Below the pieces are notes generated by a model. The model was not told the origin of the DNA and ran no database searches. It saw only the letters and a list, made by a program, of their open reading frames with translations. Position numbers and translations under genes: made by a program. From positions 1 through 64,000 of the forward strand of contig NZ_NHOY01000105.1 of the NCBI RefSeq assembly GCF_002252755.1: a stretch of 64,000 nucleotides of DNA, written 5' to 3'. Positions 1 through 8,419 of the stretch are shown piece after piece. The DNA is from Halorubrum sp. Hd13 (GTDB lineage: Archaea; Halobacteriota; Halobacteria; Halobacteriales; Haloferacaceae). Every line of letters begins with the position of its first letter. Within the stretch, counting starts at the first letter, position 1.

Positions 1-337
1 CGAGGGTCGCGCGACCGTCGGCGACCTCGACCGGCGACTCGGTCGGGACGCCGGCCCGGCGGGCGGCGGCGACGTACGACGGGGGCGGGGCGGCCACGCG
101 GGCGACCGTCTCCGCCTCGCTCTCTCCGACGATATCGACGTCGTCCACGCGGTCGTGACCGCGGAGGGCCTCGACGGCTTCGACGCGGCCGATCCCCCTC
201 GCCGCCAGCCCGGTGACGTCGCCTTCGTCCCCCGCCACGGTCCCCGTGACCCGGAGCGACGCGTCGGGGGCGGAGCGGGAGGCCTCGCCGAGCCAGGAGT
301 CGGCGGGGAGGTCGAGCCGCAGTCGCGTCCGGCTCAT
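1..337 (-). CDS. N-terminal part of a Bat-like (HTH-10 family) transcriptional regulator, cut by the window edge
   Basis: Reading from the ATG at 337 the frame is open to the edge of the window (112 codons seen). The start MSRTRLRLDLP and the segment RVEAVEALRGHDRVDDVDIV, followed by a stretch ending APPPSYVAAARRAGVP, look like the N-terminal sensor half of haloarchaeal bacterio-opsin-activator-like proteins, whose C-terminal HTH-10 DNA-binding domain would lie to the left. The HTH itself is not visible, so the family call rests on resemblance. It is divergent from threonine synthase at 511, with a 173-nt gap between them. That gap holds the AT-rich stretch ATCTTAAGTA near 435, a possible TATA element for the right-hand gene. 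Confidence 0.5.
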   Translation of the reverse strand, partial: MSRTRLRLDLPADSWLGEASRSAPDASLRVTGTVAGDEGDVTGLAARGIGRVEAVEALRGHDRVDDVDIVGESEAETVARVAAPPPSYVAAARRAGVPTESPVEVADGRATL

Positions 338-510
338 CGGTTCCCCCTCGCGGCGGCCTTCGTGCCGTCGTTTCTTGACATTCGTCTGACGGTACGGCGC
401 CTCGCTCCCTCCCGGTGTCCCTTCATTCGTTTCGATCTTAAGTAGTCGGTCGGCGGCCCGAGATCGTCGAGATCGGTGCATCGAAGTCGAGCGCGGCCGA
501 CCGGCCCCAC

Positions 511-1752
511 ATGGAGACGACGGACGCGTTCACTGGACTCTCGTGTGTCGACTGCGGGGAGACGTTCGACGCGGCGACGGCGACCCACCGCTGTCCCGAC
601 TGCGACGGGATCTTGGACCCCGCGTACGACTACGACCGGATCGACCTGACGCCCGCGGCGCTCGCGGAGCGGCCCTTCGAGTCGATGTGGCGGTACGCGG
701 ACCTGCTCCCGTTCGCGCCGGAGACCGCGGTGTCGCTCGGGGAGGGCGCGACGCCGCTCGTCGAGTGTCCCGCGCTCGCCGACGCGATGGGCGTCGGGCG
801 GGTCCTGCTGAAAGACGAGGGCGCGAACCCGACGGGGACGTTCAAGGACCGCGGGCAGTCGCTCGCGATGACGGCCGCGCGCCAGCACGGCGCCGAGACG
901 GTCGCGCTGAACAGCGCCGGCAACGCGGGGCAGGCGGCGGCCGCGTACGCCGCGCGGGCGGACCTGGACGCGCACGTGTTCCTCCCGTCGCGGGCGGGAT
1001 TCACGCAGAAGGCGATGACGGAGGTCCACGGAGCGGAGCTCACCGTGGCCGGCCCGATGGACGGGAACTCTCAGATCGGCGACGCCGGGGCCGCGTACGC
1101 CGAGGCGATGGACGACCACCCCGACTGGTACTCGACGAAGACGTTCGTCACGCCGTACCGCCACGAGGGGAAGAAGACGATGGCGTTAGAGCTCCTCGAA
1201 CAGCTCGACTGGGAGGCGCCCGACGGCGTCGTCTACCCCACCGGCGGGGGCGTCGGGCTGGTCGGGATGCACAAGGCGGCCCGCGAGGTCAGCGATCTGG
1301 GGTGGACCGACGGGCTCGTCCCGATGTACGCCGCGCAGGCGGCCGGCTGTGCGCCCGTCGTCGACGCCTACGAGGCGGGCGCCGACAGCCACGAGCCCGT
1401 CCCCGACGACGAGGTCGACACGGTCTGTAACGGGATCGCGATCCCGGACCCGGGCGCGAGTCACCTGATCCTGGACGCGGTCAGGGAGTCCGACGGCGGG
1501 GCGGTGGCGACGACGGACCGGGAGATCCTCGACGCCGCGGTCGACGTCGCCCGGACGGAGGGGCTGGAGGTCGGCGCGACCTGCGCGGCCGCCGTCTCGG
1601 GGGCGTTCGCGCTCGCGGAGTCCGGTGAGTTCGGCCCCGACGACACCGTCGTCCTGCTGAACACCGGCGCGGGCAACAAGGACGTCGACGCGCTCCGAGC
1701 GCACCTCGGCGAGCGCGAGGCGGCCGCCGAGAGCGGAGCGGAGGACGTCTGA
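511..1752 (+). CDS. thrC: Threonine synthase
   Basis: A 413-residue PLP enzyme that converts O-phosphohomoserine to threonine, the last step of threonine synthesis in the cytoplasm. The N-terminus has a small zinc-ribbon-like segment (CVDC, then CPDC, residues 12-32), usual for archaeal threonine synthases. The PLP lysine is K112 in NPTGTFKDRG, and the substrate/PLP phosphate region NSAGNAGQAAAAYAA follows. Near the C-terminus LLNTGAGNKD is the usual closing motif. Length and motif order are complete. It stands alone between a divergent regulator and a convergent cupin gene. A cysteate-synthase or other fold-type II enzyme is less likely given the full set of threonine synthase motifs. Confidence 0.93.
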   Translation: METTDAFTGLSCVDCGETFDAATATHRCPDCDGILDPAYDYDRIDLTPAALAERPFESMWRYADLLPFAPETAVSLGEGATPLVECPALADAMGVGRVLLKDEGANPTGTFKDRGQSLAMTAARQHGAETVALNSAGNAGQAAAAYAARADLDAHVFLPSRAGFTQKAMTEVHGAELTVAGPMDGNSQIGDAGAAYAEAMDDHPDWYSTKTFVTPYRHEGKKTMALELLEQLDWEAPDGVVYPTGGGVGLVGMHKAAREVSDLGWTDGLVPMYAAQAAGCAPVVDAYEAGADSHEPVPDDEVDTVCNGIAIPDPGASHLILDAVRESDGGAVATTDREILDAAVDVARTEGLEVGATCAAAVSGAFALAESGEFGPDDTVVLLNTGAGNKDVDALRAHLGEREAAAESGAEDV

Positions 1753-1799
1753 TCGCCCGAGCGACCGGCGGCGACGCCGCTTCGTCGGTCGAGCACCGC

Positions 1800-2276
1800 T
1801 CACATCTCCCAGTAGTCGACGTCGCCGTCGGTCTCGTAGTACCCCTCCAACGAGCGCTCCTCGCGGCCGCCCGGGGGCGAGCCGACGTAGACCCCGAACG
1901 TGCCGGAGTCGGGATACACCGTCACGTCGGGCTCGGTCATCGTCGACAGCGCGAGGTACCGCACCGGCTCGTCGCCATCGTTGACGACGCGGTGGGCGCC
2001 GGACTCGTCCGCCGCGAACGCGACGTAATCACCGGCCTCGATCGCGTACATCTCGCCGTCGTGCCGCAGGGTCGCCTCGCCCGCGAGGACGTAGAGCGCC
2101 TCCTCGTTGGCTGTGTGGTAGTGGTACGGCCACGACTTCGCCCCGGCCGGGAGTTCGTAGAGGCTACAGCCGATCCCCTCGCCGCCGGCCGCCTCGGCGA
2201 GCTGCTTCCGCCGGAACCGGGTCTCGCCGCGGTCCGTCTCCGTCCAGTCGAGTTCGTCTTCGCTAACTCGTGGCAT
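1800..2276 (-). CDS. Cupin-domain protein, single-domain
   Basis: 158 residues from the ATG at 2276, which begins MPRVSEDELDWTETDRGETR. A single cupin barrel is seen with the metal-ligand pattern PYHYHTANEEALYVLAGE and the second half GDYVAFAADESGAHRVVND, so the usual His/His/Glu...His set is present. The family includes sugar-phosphate isomerases, dioxygenases and simple binding proteins, and substrate cannot be read from sequence. A longer reading frame upstream runs antisense through the 6-phosphogluconate dehydrogenase gene and was not used. The start is 97 nt from the divergent gnd gene, so both may share a control region. Confidence 0.8.
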   Translation of the reverse strand: MPRVSEDELDWTETDRGETRFRRKQLAEAAGGEGIGCSLYELPAGAKSWPYHYHTANEEALYVLAGEATLRHDGEMYAIEAGDYVAFAADESGAHRVVNDGDEPVRYLALSTMTEPDVTVYPDSGTFGVYVGSPPGGREERSLEGYYETDGDVDYWEM

Positions 2277-2372
2277 GGTGGTCGCACGAGAGCGGCGATC
2301 AAAACGGTTGGGGAACGCGCTTGCGACCGCCGAACCGGAACCACTACGGCGGGCGGTCGCCACCCCTCGCGC

Positions 2373-3278
2373 ATGGAACTCGGCGTCATCGGACTCGGGC
2401 GGATGGGGCAGATCGTCGTGAACCGGTCGCTGGCGGCGGGTCACGACGTGGTCGCGTTCGACCTCTCGGCGGAGGCGACCGCGACGGCGGCGGAGGCGGG
2501 CGCGACGCCCGCGGACTCGCTCGACGACCTCTGCGACCGGCTCGGCGAGGAGAAGCGGATCTGGCTCATGGTGCCCGCCGGCGACGCGGTCGACGCCACC
2601 CTCGCGGACTTGGAGCCGCACCTCGACGGCGACGACGTGGTCGTCGACGGGGGGAACTCTCGGTTCCACGAATCCGTCAGGCGCGCCGAGGAGACGGACG
2701 CCGCCTACCTCGACTGCGGCACGTCCGGCGGCCCCGCCAGTGCCGAGGCGGGCTTCTCCCTGATGATCGGCGGCCCCGAGTGGGCCTACGAGGCGCTCGT
2801 CCCCGTCTTCGACGCGGTCGCGACCGGGCCGGACGGCCACGACCGGATGGGCGAGTCGGGGTCGGGCCACTACGTGAAGATGGTCCACAACGGCGTGGAG
2901 TACGCGCTGATGCAGGCGTACGGCGAGGGGTTCGAGCTGCTCGCCGAGGGGCGGTACGACCTCGACATGGAGTCGGTCGCTCGGACGTGGAACAACGGCG
3001 CAGTCATCCGGTCGTGGCTCCTGGAGCTGTGCGAGGAGGCGTTCCGCGAGGAGGGGTCCGACTTGGGCGACGTCGCCGACCGCGTCGCCGGCGGATCGAC
3101 CGGCACGTGGACGGTCGAGGAGGCGCTCGAACAGGAGGTCCCCGTCCCGCTCATCTACCAGGCGCTCGCCGAGCGGTTCGACTCGCGGAACGAGGGTCGC
3201 TTCTCTCGACGGCTCGCCAACCGGCTCCGGTACGGCTTCGGCCGTCACGAGGTCGCGCGGCGGTCGGACGGCGCGTAA
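2373..3278 (+). CDS. gnd: 6-phosphogluconate dehydrogenase, decarboxylating (short archaeal type)
   Basis: 301 residues. It oxidises and decarboxylates 6-phosphogluconate to ribulose 5-phosphate, the oxidative pentose phosphate route found in haloarchaea. The start ATG at 2373 gives MELGVIGLGRMG, placing the Rossmann dinucleotide motif GxGxxG at residues 7-12. The substrate loop CGTSGGPASAEAG and the catalytic-lysine segment HYVKMVHNGVEY are intact. At about 300 residues it belongs to the short, tetramer-type branch, generally NAD-preferring. The ATG was chosen over an upstream in-frame extension because that extension runs through the divergent cupin gene and its promoter. Confidence 0.92.
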   Translation: MELGVIGLGRMGQIVVNRSLAAGHDVVAFDLSAEATATAAEAGATPADSLDDLCDRLGEEKRIWLMVPAGDAVDATLADLEPHLDGDDVVVDGGNSRFHESVRRAEETDAAYLDCGTSGGPASAEAGFSLMIGGPEWAYEALVPVFDAVATGPDGHDRMGESGSGHYVKMVHNGVEYALMQAYGEGFELLAEGRYDLDMESVARTWNNGAVIRSWLLELCEEAFREEGSDLGDVADRVAGGSTGTWTVEEALEQEVPVPLIYQALAERFDSRNEGRFSRRLANRLRYGFGRHEVARRSDGA

Positions 3279-3354
3279 CGGCCGGCCGGCTCCGATTTTT
3301 TAACGGCCGTCGCGAGGCGGTCGATTATCAACGTCACTCACGCGCCGGGTAACG

Positions 3355-3363
3355 CTTATATAC
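3355..3363 (+). promoter_or_regulatory. TATA box of the 3392 gene
   Basis: CTTATATAC lies about 33 nt before the ATG at 3392. An archaeal TATA box placed so close fixes the start at 3392 and argues against an upstream GTG at 3368, which would lie upstream of the expected transcription start. Confidence 0.6.
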
Positions 3364-3391
3364 TACCGTGCCAGAGGTTATCACGCATAGC

Positions 3392-3736
3392 ATGTTCGAG
3401 CGATTTTCCAGCGGCTACTACCTGGGGGAACTGTACGTCGAGCCCCACGACGGCGACCGCGCCGTCATCCGGCGGGCCGACCACGAGCAGGTCAACGAGC
3501 AGCTCTACGCGGACGGCGAGGGGGTAGAGCGACTCGACGCGCCGCTCGTGATGAAGGTCGGCGCCGGTCACATCCCGGTCGCCGGCGACGACGACGTGCC
3601 GAGCGGGACGCTCGCGCTCCCCCACGAGCTCGCGGACGAGACCCTCCCGGACCGGAAGAACGTCCTGCTGGCGGACGCGGATCGGGCGGAGGCGCTGTTG
3701 CGCTGGGAGGGCTGGGAGCCACACGTGAACGCTTAA
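3392..3736 (+). CDS. Conserved haloarchaeal protein (DUF5802-like)
   Basis: 114 residues beginning MFERFSSGYYLGELYVEP. The sequence (EQVNEQLYADGEGVERLDAP, then PLVMKVGAGHIPV and a C-terminal acidic stretch) matches my memory of a small soluble family found across haloarchaea and named only as DUF5802. No catalytic motif, membrane segment or signal peptide is visible. An in-frame GTG at 3368 would add eight residues but sits ahead of the expected transcription start. Function is unknown. It follows the gnd gene by 113 nt and has its own TATA box, so it is probably transcribed alone. Confidence 0.75.
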   Translation: MFERFSSGYYLGELYVEPHDGDRAVIRRADHEQVNEQLYADGEGVERLDAPLVMKVGAGHIPVAGDDDVPSGTLALPHELADETLPDRKNVLLADADRAEALLRWEGWEPHVNA

Positions 3737-3780
3737 GACTCGGGTACTGGTTTCGATTTTCGCGGCGGTGTCGTCTGTAG

Positions 3781-4240
3781 CTTATAAGTCGTCGACCGGC
3801 GAGCGACGCTGAACTCCTCCAAAGCCCCAGCCGCGAGGACTCGCGCGACTCGTTGCGTTCCTCGCTCAGTCACTCACTCCGTTCGCTCATTCGCTGCGGT
3901 ACTAACGTCGTCGTGCTTCGCCCTCGCGACAGCGAGGCGCGAAGCGCCTCTGGCAGCCGGCGGCGAAGCCGCCGGCGACTGCCCCTTTGAGTCCCGCCCT
4001 CCGCGACCGCGCCGCGCCTCACGCCTCCCCAGCCTCGTCACCGGACTACGTCCGGTTGCAAGCGAGAGCTTCGCTCTCGCCCTGTCGGTGGTCCTCCGCT
4101 TCGCTCTGGACCACCGACTCCCTCGCGCGCGCTCTCGCCGGCGGTGTAGCCGCCGGCTGTCAGAGGGACCTTCGGTCCCTCGCTACTCGCGCCCGGTGGC
4201 CCGCTCGGAGGCGCGCGCCACTGCGGTTATTTATAAGTGA
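3781..4240. repeat. Long structured intergenic repeat, copy 1 (about 460 bp)
   Basis: This gene-free stretch shares an ordered set of boxes with a second element at 60334-60632: a TTATAA at each edge (3782 and 4231), CAAAGCCCCAGCCG at 3820, TGCCCCTTTGAGTCCCGCCC at 3980, CCTCACGCCTCCCCAGCCTCG-like box at 4017, and a closing stem-loop with GCTCGGAGGCGCGCGCC. Between the boxes lie many perfect short hairpins with GAA, TTC or TGTAG loops: GAGGCGC/GCGCCTC near 3930, GCCGGCGGC/GCCGCCGGC near 3957, GCGAGAGC/GCTCTCGC near 4061, GCCGGCGG/CCGCCGGC near 4138 and GAGGGACC/GGTCCCTC near 4161. No reading frame in it looks coding. It may be a non-autonomous mobile element or a structured RNA. Confidence 0.75.
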
Positions 4241-4299
4241 AGTCGGAGTCCCCTCGCCGCAGACGCATCTTTTAGGTCGGCGGCGGTCGCGGGTTCGGT

Positions 4300-5208
4300 A
4301 TGATCGACAGGCTGCTCGGGCGCGCCGAGCTGAAAGAGAAGATCGCGGAGTTAGCGGAGGAGAAGCGCCACCTCGAACGCCGCGCCGAGGCCGAGGAGGA
4401 GCGCCGGTCCGACGCGGTCGCCGACCGCCAGCGCGCCGAGGAGCGCGTCAACGATCTCGAACACCGGATCGAGTCGCTGGAGGAGCGACTGAGTCGGACG
4501 GAGGGCGAGGAGGCGTCCGTCGAGTTCCGGCGCGTGAGCGACGCCCGCGGCGACCGCCTGACCGACATCCTCGACCGGTTTCGGGCGGTCGAGAGCGACG
4601 ACCCGGAGGGGCTGCTCACGGCCTTCGTCCCGAGCGACGACGCGGTGCCGACGAGCGTCTCCGACTGGTTCGGTGACCGAGCCCGACTCGTCCGACGGGC
4701 CGCGCCCGCGGTCGTCCTCGCCGACGACTCGGGCGCCGTGAGCGCGGCGATCGCGCCCCCGATCGCGCCCGAGCCCTTCGACCGGTGGGACGACGCCTTC
4801 CGACTGGCGGAGACGTGGTTCCGCCCGACCGGCCGGTTCGCCTTCGCCGTGGTCCGCTCCGACACGTTCGCGATGGGCACGTACGAGGGGACCGAGCGCG
4901 TCGCCTTCGAGGGGTTCACCTCCGACGTGAAGGAGGCCCACTCGAAGGGCGGCTTCTCGCAGGGGCGCTTCGAGCGCCGCCGCGAGGGACAGATCGCCGA
5001 CCACCTGAAGAAGGCGAGCCGCGAGCTGGCCGCCGTCGCCGACGCGGACGACGTCGACCGCGTGATCCTCGTCGGCGAGCGGAGCGTGCTCGGCGAGGTG
5101 CGCGACCACGCCGACGTCACCGACGTCTCGGACGCGACCGGGAAGCCGAAGGCCGCCCTCGAAGACGCCTTCCGCGACTTCTGGACCGCCCGGATCCACG
5201 GGATCTGA
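4300..5208 (+). CDS. Archaeal Vms1/ANKZF1-type peptidyl-tRNA hydrolase (ribosome rescue)
   Basis: 302 residues. Residues 1-70 form a charged coiled coil (LKEKIAELAEEKRHLERR and on). The rest is an eRF1-like VLRF1 domain with the segment HSKGGFSQGRFERR; Q221 in GGFSQGR is in the place of the catalytic Gln of the Vms1 release loop. Family members cleave nascent chains from tRNA on stalled large ribosomal subunits. Length and the basic patch after the loop (RRREGQIADHLKKA) fit the archaeal type. A TATA-like CTTTTAGG lies near 4268, about 30 nt ahead. Catalytic activity has not been shown for this protein; the call is by motif. Confidence 0.82.
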   Translation: MIDRLLGRAELKEKIAELAEEKRHLERRAEAEEERRSDAVADRQRAEERVNDLEHRIESLEERLSRTEGEEASVEFRRVSDARGDRLTDILDRFRAVESDDPEGLLTAFVPSDDAVPTSVSDWFGDRARLVRRAAPAVVLADDSGAVSAAIAPPIAPEPFDRWDDAFRLAETWFRPTGRFAFAVVRSDTFAMGTYEGTERVAFEGFTSDVKEAHSKGGFSQGRFERRREGQIADHLKKASRELAAVADADDVDRVILVGERSVLGEVRDHADVTDVSDATGKPKAALEDAFRDFWTARIHGI

Positions 5209-5425
5209 CGCGGTCCGTGGACGCGGACGCGAGTCCGCCGCGACCGGTGGTATGCGGATTATAACTATGTCTCTCGAAGGCGAATTATGGCGTGGAGGGA
5301 CGACACACGCTCCCTCTCCCCCCCTCGTCGATCGGCTTTTTTATGTCTCGCGTCCGGGCTCGGGAGCGACGCGTGTTCCCGCCGAGAGGAACAGGCATTT
5401 GTCGGCGTCGCACGGTGGTGGATCC

Positions 5426-7606
5426 ATGACACGGTCGGGGTCGGATCCCGCGGTTCGGTCTGTTCTCGCCGTCCTCCTCGTCGCGATGCTGCTCGCGGCC
5501 GCGCTGCCGGCCGCCGGGAGCGCGGCGGTCGGGGAGCGTGCGGGCGCTGCCGAGCACGTCTCCCACGGATCGGTCGGTCCCGCGTCGCTCGACGGGGGCG
5601 AGAGCGTCTCGTCCGCCGCCGACCGAGCCGCTCGGACGGCTCAGGCCGACGACTCCGACGCGATCCGCCTGCGAAACGAGCTGTTCGCGACCGACGAACG
5701 CGGAACGGTCGGGGTCACGACGCGGGCGGAGATCCCCGACCGCGTCACGGAGCTTCGAGTGACACTCCTCAGCGCGAACGACGCCGCGGTCGAGGCCGAC
5801 GGCTTCGAGCCGGCCGACGACGCCGGCGCCGACGGATCGACGTGGGCGTGGGACGGGGAGACGGCGACCCCCTCGCTCACCTACGCGATGGACGCGAACG
5901 ACACCGTCGAGGAGGCGGGCCCGCTCGGCGCCCGCGGCTCCTACCGGTTCGTCGACGCGGGCGAGTGGGCGCTGGTCCGGACGCCGCGGACGAGAGCGAG
6001 CTGGTCGTACACCGGCCGGTACGACGGACAGGTCCGGCTGACGCGCGAGAACGCCGTCGACGGCGAGGGAGTCGCATCGCAGGCGATGGCGTTCCTCGGC
6101 CCCTACGAGGAGCACGTCCGCGAGGCCGGCGGCCAGCGCTACCGGCTGATCGTCCCCGCGTCGGCCGACCTCGAAGCGCCTCCCGAGGAGGTGTTCGGCG
6201 TCTTCGAGTCGGTGTCGACCGCGCTGCAGGTCGGCGCGCGCGACGAGACGGTGTTCGCGGTGGCGGCGCCCACCGGCGACGTCGGGTGGGGCGTCCGCGG
6301 GCTCCAGGTCGGCGACGCCGACTTGTGGGTCCGGGACGCGGAGCCGGCGGGTACCGCGACCGACGTCTGGACCCACGAGTACGTCCACACGCGGCAGGCG
6401 TACCGGACCGACGCGAGCGGCCGGTGGATCACCGAGGCGAGCGCGACCTACTACGCCGCGCTGTTCGCGCTCGACCGCGGCGCCGCCGACTTCGAGGAGT
6501 TCGAGCGGACGCTGGCGCGCGGCGAGCGCGACCCCGACGCCTCCGCGGTGCTCGCCGACCCCGGAACGTGGGAGCGGAACCCGGACTACACGAAGGGGGC
6601 GCTCGTCGCGGGCGAGATCGACCGTCGGCTCCGCGTCGCGACGGACGGGAGCGCCTCGCTGGCGACGGTCCTCCGCGAGCTGAACGCCGCTGACGGACCG
6701 GTCACCAACGAGGATATCCTCGACGCGATCGAGGCGGCCGCGGCCGAGGGGGCCGACGCCGAGACCGCGGCGGCGGTCCGCGCCGAGGCCGAGCGCCTGA
6801 CGACCACGCGGGCGACGGCGGAGACGTGGGACCGCGGGGCCCACGCCGAGGCGTTCGGCGAGACGCCGGCGCAGGTCGGCTACGCCCTCGCCGACGACGG
6901 CGTCCGGGCGACCGGCGAGTACCGCGACCGTCCCGTCGCCCGCGGCCCCGTGGAACTCGTCGCGGGCGAGACGCTCGCGGCGGCGGTCGACGTCGCCAAC
7001 ACCGGCGGCGTCGCGGGCGAGTACGACCTCGCGCTGACCGTCGACGGCGACGCGGTCGCGACGCGGACCGGCACGGTCGACGCGGGCGCGGAGACCACGG
7101 TGCGCTTCGAGCGCGCCTTCGCGGAGCCCGGCGAACACGCGGTCCGGGTCGCCGGCGAGCGGCTGACGGTCGTCGTCTCGGAGCCCGCGCCGCCGTCGGT
7201 TCGCGGCGTCTCGACCGCCGCAGAGCGCGTGACCGCCGGCGACCCGGTCCGCGTCACCGCGACCGTCGGAAACGACGCGAGGCTCCCCGCGGGCGCCGAC
7301 GTCGAGTTCCGCGTCGACGGGGAGACGGTCGCCACCGCGCCCGTCAGACTCGATTCCGGCGACCAAACGACCGTCGCTCGGAACGTCACGCTCGGGGAGT
7401 CGGGAGGCACCCGCGTGATCGGCGGCGATCGGGAAGCGAACGTGAGCGTCGTCGGCCCGGTCGACGGGGCGTCGACGACCGTCACCGTCGAGCGGAACGG
7501 CCCCGTCGCCGGCGCGACCGACGACGGCGTCCCCGGGTTCGGTCCCGTCGCCGCCGTGCTCGCGCTGATCGTCGCCGCCGTGACGTTCGGCCGGCGCCGC
7601 CCCTGA
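5426..7606 (+). CDS. Secreted HExxH metallopeptidase-like protein with CARDB-type repeats and a PGF-CTERM anchor
   Basis: 726 residues from the ATG at 5426. Residues 1-32 are a Sec signal peptide (hydrophobic VLAVLLVAMLLAAALPAAG). The middle carries HEYVHTRQAY (H317-H321) and, downstream, WITEASATYYAAL, the third-ligand region of gluzincin peptidases. Two immunoglobulin-like CARDB-type stretches follow (VANTGGVAGEYDLALTVDG and GNDARLPAGADVEFRVDG). The C-terminus GVPGFGPVAAVLALIV plus RRR is a PGF-CTERM sorting signal, known to be processed by archaeosortase A and lipid-anchored. So the enzyme should sit outside the cell on the S-layer side. Substrate unknown. An upstream ATG at 5252 would bury the signal peptide and was rejected. 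Confidence 0.8.
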   Translation: MTRSGSDPAVRSVLAVLLVAMLLAAALPAAGSAAVGERAGAAEHVSHGSVGPASLDGGESVSSAADRAARTAQADDSDAIRLRNELFATDERGTVGVTTRAEIPDRVTELRVTLLSANDAAVEADGFEPADDAGADGSTWAWDGETATPSLTYAMDANDTVEEAGPLGARGSYRFVDAGEWALVRTPRTRASWSYTGRYDGQVRLTRENAVDGEGVASQAMAFLGPYEEHVREAGGQRYRLIVPASADLEAPPEEVFGVFESVSTALQVGARDETVFAVAAPTGDVGWGVRGLQVGDADLWVRDAEPAGTATDVWTHEYVHTRQAYRTDASGRWITEASATYYAALFALDRGAADFEEFERTLARGERDPDASAVLADPGTWERNPDYTKGALVAGEIDRRLRVATDGSASLATVLRELNAADGPVTNEDILDAIEAAAAEGADAETAAAVRAEAERLTTTRATAETWDRGAHAEAFGETPAQVGYALADDGVRATGEYRDRPVARGPVELVAGETLAAAVDVANTGGVAGEYDLALTVDGDAVATRTGTVDAGAETTVRFERAFAEPGEHAVRVAGERLTVVVSEPAPPSVRGVSTAAERVTAGDPVRVTATVGNDARLPAGADVEFRVDGETVATAPVRLDSGDQTTVARNVTLGESGGTRVIGGDREANVSVVGPVDGASTTVTVERNGPVAGATDDGVPGFGPVAAVLALIVAAVTFGRRRP

Positions 7607-8050
7607 TCAGAAGGGGGCGTCGGGCCCTTCGTCGGTCCCGCCGTCGCGCTCGTCGGCCTCGCCGGCCTCGCCGCTCTCCCCGTCCGTCGTCTCTAACTCG
7701 CCGACGTCGCGCTGCCACGCTTCGACGCCCCCGCGGAGGCTCTCGACGCGCGCGTCCCCGATCCCGGCGTAGCTCCCGATCAGCTGTGCGGCCTGCCGGC
7801 TGGCGATCCCGTGCGGGCAGACGGTGACGATCCGCGAGGCGCCGGTCAGCCCCTCGACGCGGGTCGTCAGCTCGGGGAACGGAACGCACTCGCTGCCGGG
7901 GAGGTGGCCGCGGTCGAACGCCCGCCGGTCGCGGATGTCGACGATCCGGAGACCGCCCTCGTCGTCCTCGCTCCCGTCCGCGTCGCCGTCGGCTCCGTCC
8001 TCTTCGTCGAGAAGCGCCGCGAGCTCCTCGGGGTCGACCTCACCGTCCAT
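7607..8050 (-). CDS. Rhodanese-like sulfurtransferase
   Basis: 147 residues beginning MDGEVDPEELAALLDEE. A single rhodanese domain: IVDIRDRRAFDRGHLPGS is the family's CH2A segment and TVCPHGIASRQAA holds the active-site cysteine loop. The C-terminal 30 residues are an acidic Glu/Asp/Gly tail typical of haloarchaeal proteins. Such proteins carry sulfane sulfur for thiolation or cyanide detoxification; the acceptor is not evident. Its ATG shares one base with the stop of the cupin gene upstream (TGATG), so the two are translationally coupled. Confidence 0.85.
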   Translation of the reverse strand: MDGEVDPEELAALLDEEDGADGDADGSEDDEGGLRIVDIRDRRAFDRGHLPGSECVPFPELTTRVEGLTGASRIVTVCPHGIASRQAAQLIGSYAGIGDARVESLRGGVEAWQRDVGELETTDGESGEAGEADERDGGTDEGPDAPF

Positions 8051-8376
8051 CAGGGGAGCGGGCAGAGGCTCGCCGTGAGCACGGCTCGCTCGTCGGTCTC
8101 GTTGCGCGCGCCGTGGACCTCGCCGCGCTCGTTCGGGACCACCGCGGGCGCCGAGAGCGCCTCCTCGGCGTCGTCTCTGACGACCGTCGGCTCCCCCTCG
8201 ATAACGTGGAAGACGTTGGTCGAGTCGGCGTGTTCGTGCGGGTCGACGGCGGCGTCCGGGCCGAGGACGAACGCCTTGACGAGCACGTCGTCGGTGACGA
8301 CGAGCTCGGCGGTCTCCACCTCGCCCGGCGCGGGGTCGAGGTCGGCGACGGCGTCCGCGTATCTGTCGAGCGTCAT
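8050..8376 (-). CDS. Small cupin protein, co-translated with the rhodanese
   Basis: 108 residues starting MTLDRYADAVADLDPAPGEV. The cupin signature is VDPHEHADSTNVFHVIEGEP, with the second half VPNERGEVHGARN, so metal ligands HxH, E and H are present. Its stop overlaps the start of the rhodanese gene by one base (TGATG), which points to joint production, perhaps sensing or oxidising a sulfur compound such as a small thiol, though this is inference. Before the start the sequence GGTATAAAAGG near 8398 is a good TATA box on the minus strand, 21-25 nt from the ATG, so the pair is likely leaderless. Confidence 0.8.
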   Translation of the reverse strand: MTLDRYADAVADLDPAPGEVETAELVVTDDVLVKAFVLGPDAAVDPHEHADSTNVFHVIEGEPTVVRDDAEEALSAPAVVPNERGEVHGARNETDERAVLTASLCPLP

Positions 8377-8419
8377 GCCTCACGGTGGTGGCCGTCGGTA
8401 TAAAAGGTCCGTGGCGAGG

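Noticed and set aside
3781-4240. CRISPR array or direct-repeat array
   Set aside because: The repeats are hairpins of differing sequence without constant repeat-spacer lengths.
5285-7366. 693-codon open frame antisense to the surface metallopeptidase gene
   Set aside because: It is Arg/Gly/Asp-rich with no motif, as expected for the complementary frame of a high-GC gene; the sense strand has a signal peptide and catalytic motif.
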